Source of the DNA: Colivivens sp964452915
GTDB lineage: Bacteria > Bacteroidota > Bacteroidia > Bacteroidales > Bacteroidaceae
Assembly (NCBI GenBank): GCA_964452915.1
Contig: CAYVNW010000031.1
Location: 1 to 36,605, forward strand
Reading direction: 5' to 3'
DNA length: 36,605 nt
Part shown: one piece after another, positions 7,381-17,300 of the stretch
Position numbering within the stretch: position 1 is the stretch's first letter
Layout of the letters: every line of letters starts with the position of its first letter
Position numbers and translations under genes: made by a program
The notes under the pieces: generated by a model
The model's input: the letters and a program-made list of their open reading frames with translations, nothing else
What the model was told of the DNA's origin: nothing
Databases searched by the model: none

Positions 7381-8529
7381 ATGGAAACTAATTTCATTGA
7401 TTATGTGAAGATCTACTGCCGTTCGGGAAAAGGCGGACGCGGGTCGGCACATTTACATCGTGCTAAATACATGCCAAAGGGCGGACCTGACGGAGGCAAC
7501 GGAGGCAATGGAGGCGATGTGGTACTAAAGGGCAATCACAATTATTGGACATTGCTCCACTTGCGTTATGAGCGTCATGCATATGCAGAGCATGGTGGCA
7601 ACGGATCGAAGGACAAATGCACAGGGAAGAAAGGAGCAAACAAGGTGATTGAAGTGCCGCTTGGAACTGTGGCTTATAACGCAGAAACAGGTGAGTACCT
7701 TTGCGACGTAACGGAAGACGGACAGGAGGTAGTCTTGCTTAAGGGTGGACGAGGCGGATTGGGCAACATCAATTTTGCCACTCCAACTAATCAGGCACCC
7801 CGATATGCTCAACCAGGCGAGCCGATGAGAGAGATGGAAGTCATACTCGAACTGAAGCTGCTTGCAGATGTCGGACTGGTTGGATTCCCAAATGCAGGCA
7901 AGTCGACCCTCGTGTCATCAATATCCTCTGCCAAGCCGCAAATAGCCAATTATCCGTTCACCACACTTGAGCCTTCATTGGGAATCGTGCAGTATCGTGA
8001 CGGCAAGTCGTTCGTCATAGCAGACATCCCAGGTATCATTGAAGGAGCGAGCCAGGGTAAGGGATTGGGATTGCGCTTCTTAAGACACATAGAGCGCAAT
8101 TCGCTGTTGCTCTTTATGGTACCGGGCGACACGAACGACATAAAGCATGAGTATGATGTGTTGCTCAATGAACTTACTACATTCAATCCGGAACTGCTCG
8201 ACAAAGGGCGCGTACTTGCAATCACAAAGTGCGACTTGCTCGATGATGAACTGATGGATATGCTCCGGCCTACCATACCCGATGATATTCCGGTTGTGTT
8301 TATATCGGCAGTTACAGGTTACGGACTCGACGAACTGAAGGATGTGCTTTGGAAGGAGATGAACAGCGACAGCAACAAAATTGCCGCAATAGTCACCAAA
8401 GAGACAATCGTACACCGTAACCGGGACATGTCGAAACCGGATGAACTGGAGTATGACGACGAAGGTTTCGACGATGAAGCCGGTGATGAAGAAATAGAAG
8501 AGCTTGAAGACTTTGAATATGAAGATTGA
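7381..8529 (+). CDS. obgE: Obg-family GTPase
   Basis: Essential GTPase acting in 50S ribosomal subunit assembly and stress signalling. The 382-residue protein has the Gly-rich Obg domain (1-160; GGPDGGNGGNGGDVVL, KGGRGGLGN), then the G domain: G1 GFPNAGKST (168-176), G3 DIPG (215-218) and G4 TKCD (282-285). The C-terminal tail (about 350-382) is strongly acidic and replaces the OCT domain found in some other phyla. It starts 37 nt after adk; its last codons overlap the start of pgeF. Confidence 0.95.
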   Translation: METNFIDYVKIYCRSGKGGRGSAHLHRAKYMPKGGPDGGNGGNGGDVVLKGNHNYWTLLHLRYERHAYAEHGGNGSKDKCTGKKGANKVIEVPLGTVAYNAETGEYLCDVTEDGQEVVLLKGGRGGLGNINFATPTNQAPRYAQPGEPMREMEVILELKLLADVGLVGFPNAGKSTLVSSISSAKPQIANYPFTTLEPSLGIVQYRDGKSFVIADIPGIIEGASQGKGLGLRFLRHIERNSLLLFMVPGDTNDIKHEYDVLLNELTTFNPELLDKGRVLAITKCDLLDDELMDMLRPTIPDDIPVVFISAVTGYGLDELKDVLWKEMNSDSNKIAAIVTKETIVHRNRDMSKPDELEYDDEGFDDEAGDEEIEELEDFEYED

Positions 8530-9325
8530 GGACGGACTGTTGTACTACAATATTTCGGACAGTGTAACCGCTTTCACAACCACACGTGAAGGCGGTTGCA
8601 GTATTGGTGCATACGCATCGTTTAATGTCAACAAGTATTGTGGGGACGACTCTGAGCATGTGAGGCAAAATCAGGAGCATCTATGCCGGAAACTTGATAT
8701 ATCACGTGATTGCCTGCTCATGCCCCACCAGATACATAAGACGGACATCTTAACCGTCGACGGCAGCTTCCTTAGTTACACAGAGGATGAAAAGCAGAGA
8801 GCAATGGAAGGAGTTGACGCTTTGATAACCGACAGGCACAATGTCGCTATATGTGTTTCAACAGCCGATTGCATACCAGTGGTAGTTTACGACACAGTCC
8901 ACCATGCAACAGCGGCCATCCATGCCGGTTGGAGAGGAACAGTTGCACGTATTGTGGAGAAAGTCATGGACCGCATGAACACGGTGTATGGCACGAGAGG
9001 GGAGGACTGTAAGGCCGTGATAGGGCCCGGCATCAGTTTAGACAGCTTTGAAGTAGGCGATGAAGTGTATGATACATTCGAGTCGGCAGGTTTTGATATG
9101 AACGGCATAGCAGAGCGACAAGCCGGCAGAAAGGAATCCGATGCGGGCAAGTGGCATATAGACTTATGGGAATGCAACCGCCGTCAGCTAATCAGCAAAA
9201 AAATAGATACCGGCAATATTCTCATTGCCGGTATCTGTACATTTAAAAACTATGACAAGTTTTTTTCAGCACGCCGCTTAGGCATCAATTCGGGCAGACT
9301 TCTGACAGGCATTATTCTGCGATGA
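8519..9325 (+). CDS. pgeF: YfiH/PgeF-type multicopper-oxidase-fold protein
   Basis: A 268-residue member of the YfiH/LACC1 family. Members are reported to act as purine nucleoside-cleaving enzymes, and in bacteria as an editing factor for peptidoglycan precursors. Signature motifs are the CVSTADCIPVVVYD block and AAIHAGWRGT, which supply the metal-site Cys and His residues, plus GPGIS near the middle. The ATG at 8519, 11 nt inside the obgE end, is preferred to a TTG at 8504. The final 14 nt overlap, tail to tail, the convergent peptidase gene. A perfect hairpin at 9205-9236 lies within its reading frame. Confidence 0.9.
   Translation: MKIEDGLLYYNISDSVTAFTTTREGGCSIGAYASFNVNKYCGDDSEHVRQNQEHLCRKLDISRDCLLMPHQIHKTDILTVDGSFLSYTEDEKQRAMEGVDALITDRHNVAICVSTADCIPVVVYDTVHHATAAIHAGWRGTVARIVEKVMDRMNTVYGTRGEDCKAVIGPGISLDSFEVGDEVYDTFESAGFDMNGIAERQAGRKESDAGKWHIDLWECNRRQLISKKIDTGNILIAGICTFKNYDKFFSARRLGINSGRLLTGIILR
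9205..9236 (-). terminator. Intrinsic terminator for the M61 gene inside pgeF
   Basis: A perfect 13-bp inverted repeat, AGATACCGGCAAT (9205-9217) and ATTGCCGGTATCT (9224-9236), with a 6-nt loop. On the minus strand it is followed directly by ATTTTTTT, a textbook intrinsic terminator. It lies about 75 nt beyond the peptidase stop and within codons of the oppositely oriented pgeF. On the plus strand no T-run follows, so pgeF itself should be read through. Confidence 0.85.
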
Positions 9326-10832
9326 TCGCCTTACGGATCTTGAGCTGTTGACGGTCGGCCTTGTCAAGTTTATACAGAGTCCAAGTGCTCCGGTCGATAC
9401 TCAGTCCGGCAGGAGCAAGCAAAGTCTCATAGTCTATATCGTCGGTTGTGTCGACATATCTGCGGAGCAGCGTCAGCTCTTGTCCTGCAACCTCTTTGGC
9501 AGCCTGCCAAAACTCCTCTTCAGTAAAGCCGCGTTGCAACTCCTTATAATAACGGTTGTACAAGAGCCACATCAAGTCGTCAAGTCCCTTTTCGCAATTG
9601 GTGAGCCGGCGTATTTCAATATCGAAAAACAATCCGAAGACAGGGCCTTTGTCGTAATATGAAATAATATTTTCCGACTGATTGAAGAAGTTCAGCCATA
9701 TATCATAGCTACTTTGTCGGAGACTCATGTGCTTGTGCCCCTCGGCAGTCTCGACTGTACGGATAGAACCCGACAGGTCGTTGAGCATATAGTCGCCGTC
9801 GATGATGCCGCAACCGAGCAAGATACGGTTCTCATAGTAGCAAGTGAACCCCTCACTAACCCACAGCAAAGGTGTATAGCACTCATGGCTGTAATCGAAC
9901 GGTCCAAGCTCGAACGGCCGGATACTCTTCACATTGTACAGATGGAAATATTCGTGTGTTACAAACGAAAGATGGCGGAGATAGTCGTTGCGGTTTCTGA
10001 ATTTATAAGATCCGCCGGTATAACAAGCTTGCGAATTGAGATGCTCGAGTCCGCCGCCTCCTTGTCCGAGATGAATAAGACAATAATTGTCGTAAGGAAC
10101 ATCGCCGATAATACGGGAAGTCTCGCTCACCATCTTCTTAAAGTCGTCTCTGAATGTAGTCTCATCATAACCCTCCGGAGTGAGGATGGCAAACTCATAG
10201 TCATGTCCCTCATGAGAGAAACGCTCGACATACTGATTGCCGAGCAGGACAGGAGAGTCGAACAGTACGTCGAAGTTTGGAGCGGTGAACTTGCGCTGCC
10301 TGCCGGTGTTGTCGCCTACAGGCTTCAATCCGGTACTTGCTTGTCCGAACCCCTCCGGCATGATATATGCAACATCGACCTTATGTCCCTTGTCTCCGAT
10401 GAAATACATAAACACACCGTTAGGAGCAATAAAGACCGACTCATCCTCCACATAGCTCTCAGCGACAGAGTGGTTTTGTGCTTTCACGCGATAGCTTACC
10501 TTTAAGATACTGCCTTCAACATCGACAGCCCATTGATTCTTAGACGTTTTAGTCCATTTAAGCGCGGTGCCGTCAGCCTTTACGGCCTTGAAGTCAGACA
10601 GATACTTTGGAAAATCCATTATCATATAGTATCCGGGAGCCCAAACAGGCATTTCAAGAGTAACGGTCTCGTTAACGGGACTGTCGAACACAACGTCGAG
10701 ATTCACGTACAGGTAACTGTTGTGTTGGTCAATGTTGACAACATAATCCATTTTGTATGCCGGCAACGCATACACTGCAATAGCCGACATGACAAATAGA
10801 AGTGTCAATCCGATTTCTTTTAAATGATTCAT
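9312..10832 (-). CDS. M61-family (glycyl aminopeptidase-like) zinc metallopeptidase
   Basis: An exported 506-residue metallopeptidase. The signal peptide is residues 1-22 or so (KEIGLTLLFVMSAIAVYA). A beta-rich N-terminal domain precedes the GGGLEH motif typical of M61, then HEYFH (H293, E294, H297) with the third ligand in WVSEGF (E327). The start at 10832 is chosen because the signal peptide begins there; a longer frame reaches 10910 and overlaps the upstream stop as ATGA but adds 26 residues without signal character. M61 proteins often carry a C-terminal PDZ domain of about 90 residues; here the chain ends shortly after the catalytic domain and no PDZ is visible. It is downstream of, and probably co-transcribed with, the charged unknown protein. 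Confidence 0.85.
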   Translation of the reverse strand: MNHLKEIGLTLLFVMSAIAVYALPAYKMDYVVNIDQHNSYLYVNLDVVFDSPVNETVTLEMPVWAPGYYMIMDFPKYLSDFKAVKADGTALKWTKTSKNQWAVDVEGSILKVSYRVKAQNHSVAESYVEDESVFIAPNGVFMYFIGDKGHKVDVAYIMPEGFGQASTGLKPVGDNTGRQRKFTAPNFDVLFDSPVLLGNQYVERFSHEGHDYEFAILTPEGYDETTFRDDFKKMVSETSRIIGDVPYDNYCLIHLGQGGGGLEHLNSQACYTGGSYKFRNRNDYLRHLSFVTHEYFHLYNVKSIRPFELGPFDYSHECYTPLLWVSEGFTCYYENRILLGCGIIDGDYMLNDLSGSIRTVETAEGHKHMSLRQSSYDIWLNFFNQSENIISYYDKGPVFGLFFDIEIRRLTNCEKGLDDLMWLLYNRYYKELQRGFTEEEFWQAAKEVAGQELTLLRRYVDTTDDIDYETLLAPAGLSIDRSTWTLYKLDKADRQQLKIRKAIIAE

Positions 10833-10906
10833 AAATATATAATTAGTAGGAATTATCCCATAGTCAGTCTCACACCCGGATACTCTGGGGGAGCCCCCGT
10901 CTGTTA

Positions 10907-12475
10907 TCATTCATCATCGACTCCATCATCGTCCACATCCTCTGCTTCGGCAATATCATCGAAATCCTCGATTTGCGGAGTAGCCTCATCTAAAGAGATA
11001 TCCTCGTCCTCATCATCAACATCGTCATTGGTGTCGATATCCTCATCAAGTTCGTCATCATCATTATCAGAGTCATCATCGTCCCTGTCTGTCTTTGAGT
11101 GAGAACTGAGCGACGAAGCGAAATGCTCCTTCTCAACTTTTGGTTTCTCTTTTAAGAATATAGCTTCAATCCAGGTACCTCTGGCAATCTCAAGAGCCTC
11201 ATATCCGCTTGCCTTACGCCGGTCTATAATACCGCCCTTCCGATGCATAGCGGCCTGTGGGAGTGTACTGCTGTCGACATAGAATGCCGATTCTATGATA
11301 TCCTGAATTGGCAACGGGAGTCCTTTCCATCCGGTTCCAAGATTGCGTCTTATCAAGTCAAGCACGTCAGCAGGCGACAAATGCCAGATGTTTTCCATAG
11401 TCAAGTCAGTAATCTTTTTTATTTCATGCTTGCGTATTGCTATGGCATTGACAGTATCATCAGCCGATGCGGGGTAGCTGAATATTTTGAATTTAGATTC
11501 CTCAAGCGATGCCACAAGTTTTTGATTGGATTTATTGATAAACTCAATATCGAATACCGGACGTATGATATTCATGTATTTAGTCCTGTTCTCTGCCCAA
11601 TGGATAGTCCTTCTGCCCTCAAGCAGCATTTTATAGATACCATCGACATCAACATCCCACACATTACCTTTCGTCAGAGTGGAGATCGAGGCACTGTCAT
11701 CATCAATAAAAAACTCGGCCCTGTCCTCATGTCTTCTTCTGTTCCTTGGATTTTTCATGGCCGCATTCTTTTCGATTAAAGGAGCAGAGACACTGACAAC
11801 AGGCTTAACATCAGCACCTTCATCTTCCAAACGGTCCTCTTCCTCTTCAGCTTGCGTATATATTGCGTCGTATTTGGCAAACGGAGAAGCAGAGGCGATA
11901 CGGTCGAGCCGGTCGCTGATTTCTTGCTCCTTCTCTTTCTCCTCAGCAATGATTTTGTCCATTTTAATTGAAGCAGGTTTTGCTGCGTCTGCCTTTTCAT
12001 CTGCCGGCTGTCCATGAGCCTCATTCTTATTTGAATTGTCATCCCCGGATGCCGGTTTGTCTGCCTCATTAGAATTGACAATTTCGGTTCCGCTTGCCGG
12101 TTTCTCACCGTCAGCGACCTTTTCATCTGTCGGATTCCCATTTGCCGTTGCCTTATCGTTTGCGTCACCTTCAGAACCATTCTCAGTCTTCTTAACTCTT
12201 GCTCTCTTAGGCTTTTTTTCCGACTGCTGTTCACCCACGGCTTCCGCCTGAATTTCGTTAGACTTATTGTCAGAATCCGTGGAAGAGACTTTTTTCCGCC
12301 CTCCTTTTTTCTTTGGTTTCGCAGCAGCCTCCGGCTCAGATGCAGTGCCGGTATTAGTGCTCTCAGCCTCAGCTTCCGCAGTGTTCTTTAATTTCCTTTT
12401 CTTAGGTTTAACCGGTTCGGCTGTCACAATGTCATCTTTCGGTTCAGAATTATCGATTTTCTTATTGGAACTCAT
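10907..12475 (-). CDS. Unknown protein with Lys/Ala-rich N-terminus and Asp/Glu-rich C-terminus
   Basis: Not recognised. The 522-residue protein has three parts. Residues 1-170 are low-complexity, first Lys/Arg-rich (KPKKRKLK, KPKKKGGRKK, KKPKRARVKK) then Ser/Asn/Glu/Lys/Ala-rich. The middle (about 240-435) looks folded, with conserved-looking strands and helices such as GNVWDVDVDGIYKMLLEGRR and IWHLSPADVLDLIRRNLG. The last 70 residues are almost entirely acidic. There is no signal peptide or membrane segment, so it is probably cytosolic; the basic tail suggests nucleic-acid contact, but that is inference. It has its own promoter and precedes the M61 gene. Confidence 0.8.
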   Translation of the reverse strand: MSSNKKIDNSEPKDDIVTAEPVKPKKRKLKNTAEAEAESTNTGTASEPEAAAKPKKKGGRKKVSSTDSDNKSNEIQAEAVGEQQSEKKPKRARVKKTENGSEGDANDKATANGNPTDEKVADGEKPASGTEIVNSNEADKPASGDDNSNKNEAHGQPADEKADAAKPASIKMDKIIAEEKEKEQEISDRLDRIASASPFAKYDAIYTQAEEEEDRLEDEGADVKPVVSVSAPLIEKNAAMKNPRNRRRHEDRAEFFIDDDSASISTLTKGNVWDVDVDGIYKMLLEGRRTIHWAENRTKYMNIIRPVFDIEFINKSNQKLVASLEESKFKIFSYPASADDTVNAIAIRKHEIKKITDLTMENIWHLSPADVLDLIRRNLGTGWKGLPLPIQDIIESAFYVDSSTLPQAAMHRKGGIIDRRKASGYEALEIARGTWIEAIFLKEKPKVEKEHFASSLSSHSKTDRDDDDSDNDDDELDEDIDTNDDVDDEDEDISLDEATPQIEDFDDIAEAEDVDDDGVDDE

Positions 12476-12572
12476 ATAATTATATCTAATTACTAATGAT
12501 CTTTATTTGTGAAACTACTTGATAGCAAGCGATTTTATTTACGAGATAAAAACTTGCATAAATTTTTCGGCG

Positions 12573-12603
12573 CAAAATTACAATATAATTTTTAATGTGC
12601 AAT
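12573..12603 (-). promoter_or_regulatory. Promoter of the charged unknown protein
   Basis: On the minus strand TAATTTTG (12573-12580) is preceded after 19 nt by ATTG (12600-12603), a near-consensus Bacteroidota promoter. Confidence 0.65.
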
Positions 12604-12729
12604 AGATTTGCTGAAACTTTATGTTGAAAATAATTCTTTTTGTTTCTTTGCATGAAGATATTGATGCTGTTCATACACCACGGAGATGTCAGTGCAGATT
12701 CCGCCCCACTGAAATAAAGATAATACTTA

Positions 12730-12761
12730 CTTGATTAATTGATTTGTTTTTATTACCTTTG
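12730..12761 (+). promoter_or_regulatory. Promoter of the phosphatase gene
   Basis: CTTG (12730-12733), a 20-nt spacer and TACCTTTG (12754-12761). Because the box lies downstream of the in-frame ATG at 12744, the real start must be the later ATG at 12825. Confidence 0.7.
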
Positions 12762-12824
12762 CCGGACGAACAAGAAACAAAATTAGTAACATCCTCGCCG
12801 CCGGGGAGGAACAAATCAACAGAC

Positions 12825-14309
12825 ATGAAAAGAATAGTACTTTTAGTTACTGCGGTCCTGTTATCAGCAGTATCATTTTCGCAAATCGCCCGTCCGAAAC
12901 TCGTTGTCGGCCTTGTTGTCGACCAAATGAGATGGGATTATCTTTATTATTATTACGATCAGTTTCAAGAAGGAGGCTTGCGCCGCCTTGTAGATGAAGG
13001 CTACAGTTTTGAGAACACGATGATAAACTATGTGCCAACCGTTACGGCAGCAGGACATGCCAGCATTTATACCGGTTCCACACCGGCCTTGCACGGTATT
13101 GCAGGTAATGAATATCATATATGCGACACAATGACCTATTGTGTCTACGACAACACGGTAGCGAGTGTAGGCTCGAACACCTCCGGCGGACAAATGTCAC
13201 CCCGCAACCTTCTTGCCAGTGGAATAGGAGACGTATTGAAGATAGCCACCGACTACAAGGCGAAAGTGTTTGGTGTGGCATTAAAAGACCGTGCTTCCAT
13301 ATTGCCTGCCGGTCATGGAGCAGATGCGGCTTACTGGTGGGACACAGCAGCCGGCCATTTTGTGTCGTCGACATATTATATGAAAGAATTGCCTAAGTGG
13401 GTGAAACAACTGAACAACAAGACAGGTGTTGCTCCCGGGGCCGATGTGAAGACATCTGTGGAAGGAGTAACGAAAACATTTGAAATGGCAGAGGCTGTCC
13501 TTGAAAACGAGAACATCGGAACCGATGACGTATGTGACCTGCTTGCAATAAGCGTATCCTCAACCGACGCCATAGGACACACCTATGGCACACGCGGTCC
13601 GGAAAACCAAGCAGTCTACATGGAACTCGACCGCCAGTTGGCTCATTTCTTCCAGGTGCTTGACCGCAGAGTGGGGCGCGGCAACTATCTTATGTTCCTC
13701 TCAGCCGACCATGGAGGTGCACACAATCCGAACGTGCTGAAGTCGCACGGCATGCCCGCGGGCGGACTGGAGATGTGGAACTATCTGAAAACCATAGAGC
13801 CGATAGTTGAAAACACCTTTGGAGTGAAAGACCAGCTGATTATGGAAGAGAACGCAACCCGCATCTATCTCAACCATAAGAACATAGAGAAGAACGGTCT
13901 GTCGCTCGATGCGGTAAAGCAAGCGGTTATCAACGAACTTGAGAAAAATCCCCATATCCTATATGCCGTCGATTACGACAAAGCACTCACAACGTCCCTT
14001 CCTCAGCCAATCCGTGAGCGCATAGTGTATGGCTACAACAAAAAACGCAGCGGTGACATCATATACATAGCAAACGCAAATTGGGAAAATGTGAGTGATG
14101 CGGCCGACTATATCGGTACCACCCACTCACAGTGGAATCCGTATGACGCACATATACCTTTTATATTATATGGCTGGCACGTAGGGCACGGTCAGACATT
14201 AGAACCAACCAGCATCGTCGATATAGCACCGACGATATGCGCAATGCTCCACATACAGATGCCAAACAGTTGCGTTGGCAACGCAAAACAAATAAGAGGC
14301 GGTCAGTAA
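12825..14309 (+). CDS. Secreted alkaline phosphatase-superfamily protein (PafA-like)
   Basis: A 494-residue exported phosphodiesterase/phosphatase of the nucleotide-pyrophosphatase-like branch. The signal peptide (1-18, ending SFS/Q) precedes KLVVGLVVDQMRWDYL, whose Asp is a metal ligand. YVPTVTAAGHASIYTG carries the Thr nucleophile expected in PafA-type enzymes, then SVSSTDAIGHTYG and LSADHGGAHNP supply the remaining Asp/His metal ligands. The start is fixed by the promoter. The next gene follows after 48 nt without an obvious new promoter, so the two may share a transcript. Substrate cannot be read from sequence. Confidence 0.88.
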   Translation: MKRIVLLVTAVLLSAVSFSQIARPKLVVGLVVDQMRWDYLYYYYDQFQEGGLRRLVDEGYSFENTMINYVPTVTAAGHASIYTGSTPALHGIAGNEYHICDTMTYCVYDNTVASVGSNTSGGQMSPRNLLASGIGDVLKIATDYKAKVFGVALKDRASILPAGHGADAAYWWDTAAGHFVSSTYYMKELPKWVKQLNNKTGVAPGADVKTSVEGVTKTFEMAEAVLENENIGTDDVCDLLAISVSSTDAIGHTYGTRGPENQAVYMELDRQLAHFFQVLDRRVGRGNYLMFLSADHGGAHNPNVLKSHGMPAGGLEMWNYLKTIEPIVENTFGVKDQLIMEENATRIYLNHKNIEKNGLSLDAVKQAVINELEKNPHILYAVDYDKALTTSLPQPIRERIVYGYNKKRSGDIIYIANANWENVSDAADYIGTTHSQWNPYDAHIPFILYGWHVGHGQTLEPTSIVDIAPTICAMLHIQMPNSCVGNAKQIRGGQ

Positions 14310-14322
14310 GTCCGGCCGCCTC
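14296..14322 (+). terminator. Hairpin at the phosphatase stop codon
   Basis: GAGGCGG (14296-14302) pairs with CCGCCTC (14316-14322) across a 13-nt loop containing the stop codon. No T-run follows at once, so it may attenuate rather than end transcription, or protect the message. Confidence 0.35.
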
Positions 14323-14357
14323 AGAACAACCTGCAACTTTTACAATCTTTACAACCT

Positions 14358-17300
14358 ATGATACGAAAAACTTTTACATCGTTTTTGCTTGTTTCGCTGT
14401 GCGGCACACTAAATGCACAAACTGTCGCAAGCAACTCCATGCAGACAGGTGCACATGCACCTGTCGTTGCGTTCAACATAAGTAACCAAGGAGTCGAACA
14501 ACCGGTCAGATGGGGAATAGATACAGCCTGGCGGTGGAGCTGGTGGCCTTTGCGCGCAACTAACCACATGAAAGAATGTGTCAGCTTAGGAAGAGTCACG
14601 ATTGACCCCCGTGTGAGCGGAAACAACACCTCGCTGACTACCGACCAGAAGTCGGGACTTGACGAACAACTGAGCTGGCTGACCAAATCAGGTGTAAAAG
14701 ATTTGTATTTACTTGCCGGCAACGCAAGCGGAACAGCTTGGGACACATCGTACCGTACCGCATTTATAAACGACATAGCTCTTACTGTGGAATACTTGCA
14801 AAGCAAAGGGTACGCTGTAGTTGCCATATCTCCCTTCAATGAACCTGATTATGGTGCGAACAATGCACCCTCAGCTTCGGAAATGGCAGCAGTCGCCAAT
14901 CTAATGCATGATAATGATGTCCTTAAAGACATTGATGTTGCCGGACCGAGTTGTCTTAATCCTGATTATGCCTATGCATGGTGGAACACAATGAAAGAAG
15001 CCATCGATATAGGCAATACACATCAGCTGGCAGGTACGTTCGACAATTTTGCAAACTTTTATGCAGCCGTACAATCATCGGGAAAGCGGTCGGCAGGTGA
15101 TGAGCTCCACAATATCAACGATGCACTGATAGGAATGAACTATGGCATGTCGGACGGTATATGGTGGTCGGACTTTGGAGGATATACCCGTGCTGAATTA
15201 GGACGCACAAGCAACAACGGATCACGCATAGCATACAAAGAAAACAGAAGAGCATGGACTACAGCCGCTGTGTTCAAATGCGGTAAAGAGAACCTTGCCG
15301 AAGCTTTTCTCGGTTCTTCCGAACGACAAGCAGGTAAGTCGGCTTTCACTTTCGTGTCGCAAGACCGTCTTGCTTATTATGATGGGAACGGACCTTACTA
15401 TGAATATACGAAAGCGACTAAAGGCGGTACCGGTTACCAAACAGGACAGACAAACTCTGAATGTGTTGTCGAAATAACTTATGGAGAGGATGTTCCAATA
15501 GGCCCGCTATCAGGTTCATTCAAAATAGTAAACAAGGCAACAGGCCGCTTGCTCACTGCCAACAGCCTTTCAAGCAACAGCGATATCAGTCAGTCCGCCG
15601 AATCGGCAAGCCGTTATCAGACTTGGACCATCAAGCCGCTCACCGAAAACGAGGCAGGCGATTTCAGTTATGTAACCATCGCATGCTCGCGAAACACCTC
15701 TCTCTACCTTGACGGAGTGAAATATGGAGGTGATAATGGGTCGCGAGTACTTTTGTATCAAGGAGGAGGAAATGAATGTGAACGCTGGCATCTTCGCTAT
15801 ATGGGCAACGGCTATTATGTCATCACAAACCATGACAGCGGACTTTCGCTTGAAGGTAGCAGCGACAACAGTTCGGCAACATCAACCGACGTGGTGCAAT
15901 GGGAACGTACCGGCAGCGACCGGCAACTGTGGCGCCTTGTACCAGCCGATGCTACTGTAGAGCAAGTGAAACCAACTGCTCCTGCCGGTTTAAGTGCCAC
16001 GCCTCTTTCTGCAAGTGTGCGGCTTTCGTGGAAGGCGAATTCGGATAACGACCTGCTTGGATATATGGTTTACAGATACAACGAGTCGGCAGGAATATGG
16101 GAAACTGTAGCACGGCAAGTAGCAGACACAGTGTTTATCGACAACATATCTCCTAAGAACCGGACATTCCGTTATCGGATTCGTGCCATTGATAAGGCTT
16201 GGAATATAAGCGAACCATCGGAAGAAGTGTCGTGCCGTCACGGAAGCGAGCCCGCTCTGATAGCACATTGGAAGTTCGCAAGCAGTTTGAATGACATCAG
16301 CGAAAACCGGTTCGACGCAGTCGGGCAGAGCATCACATTCGAGTCCGATGGAGTACACGACGGTATAACACTTAACGGCACTGACAGCTACGTAAATCTG
16401 CCATATAACTTAGGCGATATGCCACGCCTTACATTCAGCGCATGGGTCAATCCGAACAGCACGACGGCATGGCAACGTATTATCGATTTTGGCAACAGCA
16501 CCGATAATTATATGTTCCTCACGTCATCGAATGGCAGCAGACTGCGTTTTGAAATTTGTCATGATGGTGACAAGCAGGGACTGAACGCGACAAAACAACT
16601 TGCAGCCGGAACATGGACTTATGTGACTCTGACAATAGATGACGACAGTGTGAAGATATATTTGAACGGGGAACTTAATGCCGCCTCAGGAAATATTACA
16701 TACCGTCCTGACGATGTTAATCCTCTACTCAGTTATATAGGCAGGTCGATGTTCGAAGCAGACCCTATGTTCAGTGGAGCAATAAGCGATGCCAGCCTTT
16801 ATAATTACGCACTTCCATCCGACAGCATAAGAAAACTATATTACAGCAGTCAGACCTCATCGGCAACCGCATTACTCACTCAGCCAATGTATAAAAACAC
16901 ACGTGAATCATTGCAAAAAGCACTCGATAATGTGAACACGGCTATTAGTGAAGACAATACCGGCAATATTCAGTCATTGCTCACAACATTGAATACGGCA
17001 ATGAAGAATGCACAAAAGTCAATACAGGCTTATCAGCCGTTTGGACAGATCCTTGAGTGGTCGAAACTGACAGTCAGCGAGCATTCGCACAACAATGCAT
17101 CGGCAAAGTCAGCATATGATGCAGCATTCAACGAGGCAGAAACATACTATTTGAATGGCGAGTACAGCAATGCCCGCATATCACTTCAAATAGCCGATGT
17201 ACGTGCTTTCACGAATACATATTTGATGGCAGGTGTTCAATCCGCGGCAACTGAAGACAATCCTGTTGACATCTCATACCTGCTGATTAATGGCGACTTT

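Larger units (their letters stand above)
12476..12824. other. Divergent promoter region
   Basis: An AT-rich 349-nt gap between the leftward unknown gene and the rightward phosphatase. It holds one promoter for each (12573-12603 minus, 12730-12761 plus) and nothing else I can support. The leader of the leftward gene is about 90 nt. Confidence 0.6.

Noticed and set aside
9714..10505. A 263-codon open frame on the plus strand
   Set aside because: Antisense to the M61 peptidase gene, whose motifs are clear; the frame has no recognisable domain.
12744..12824. N-terminal extension of the phosphatase (ATG 12744)
   Set aside because: The -7 box at 12754-12761 lies downstream of this codon, and the signal peptide starts at 12825.
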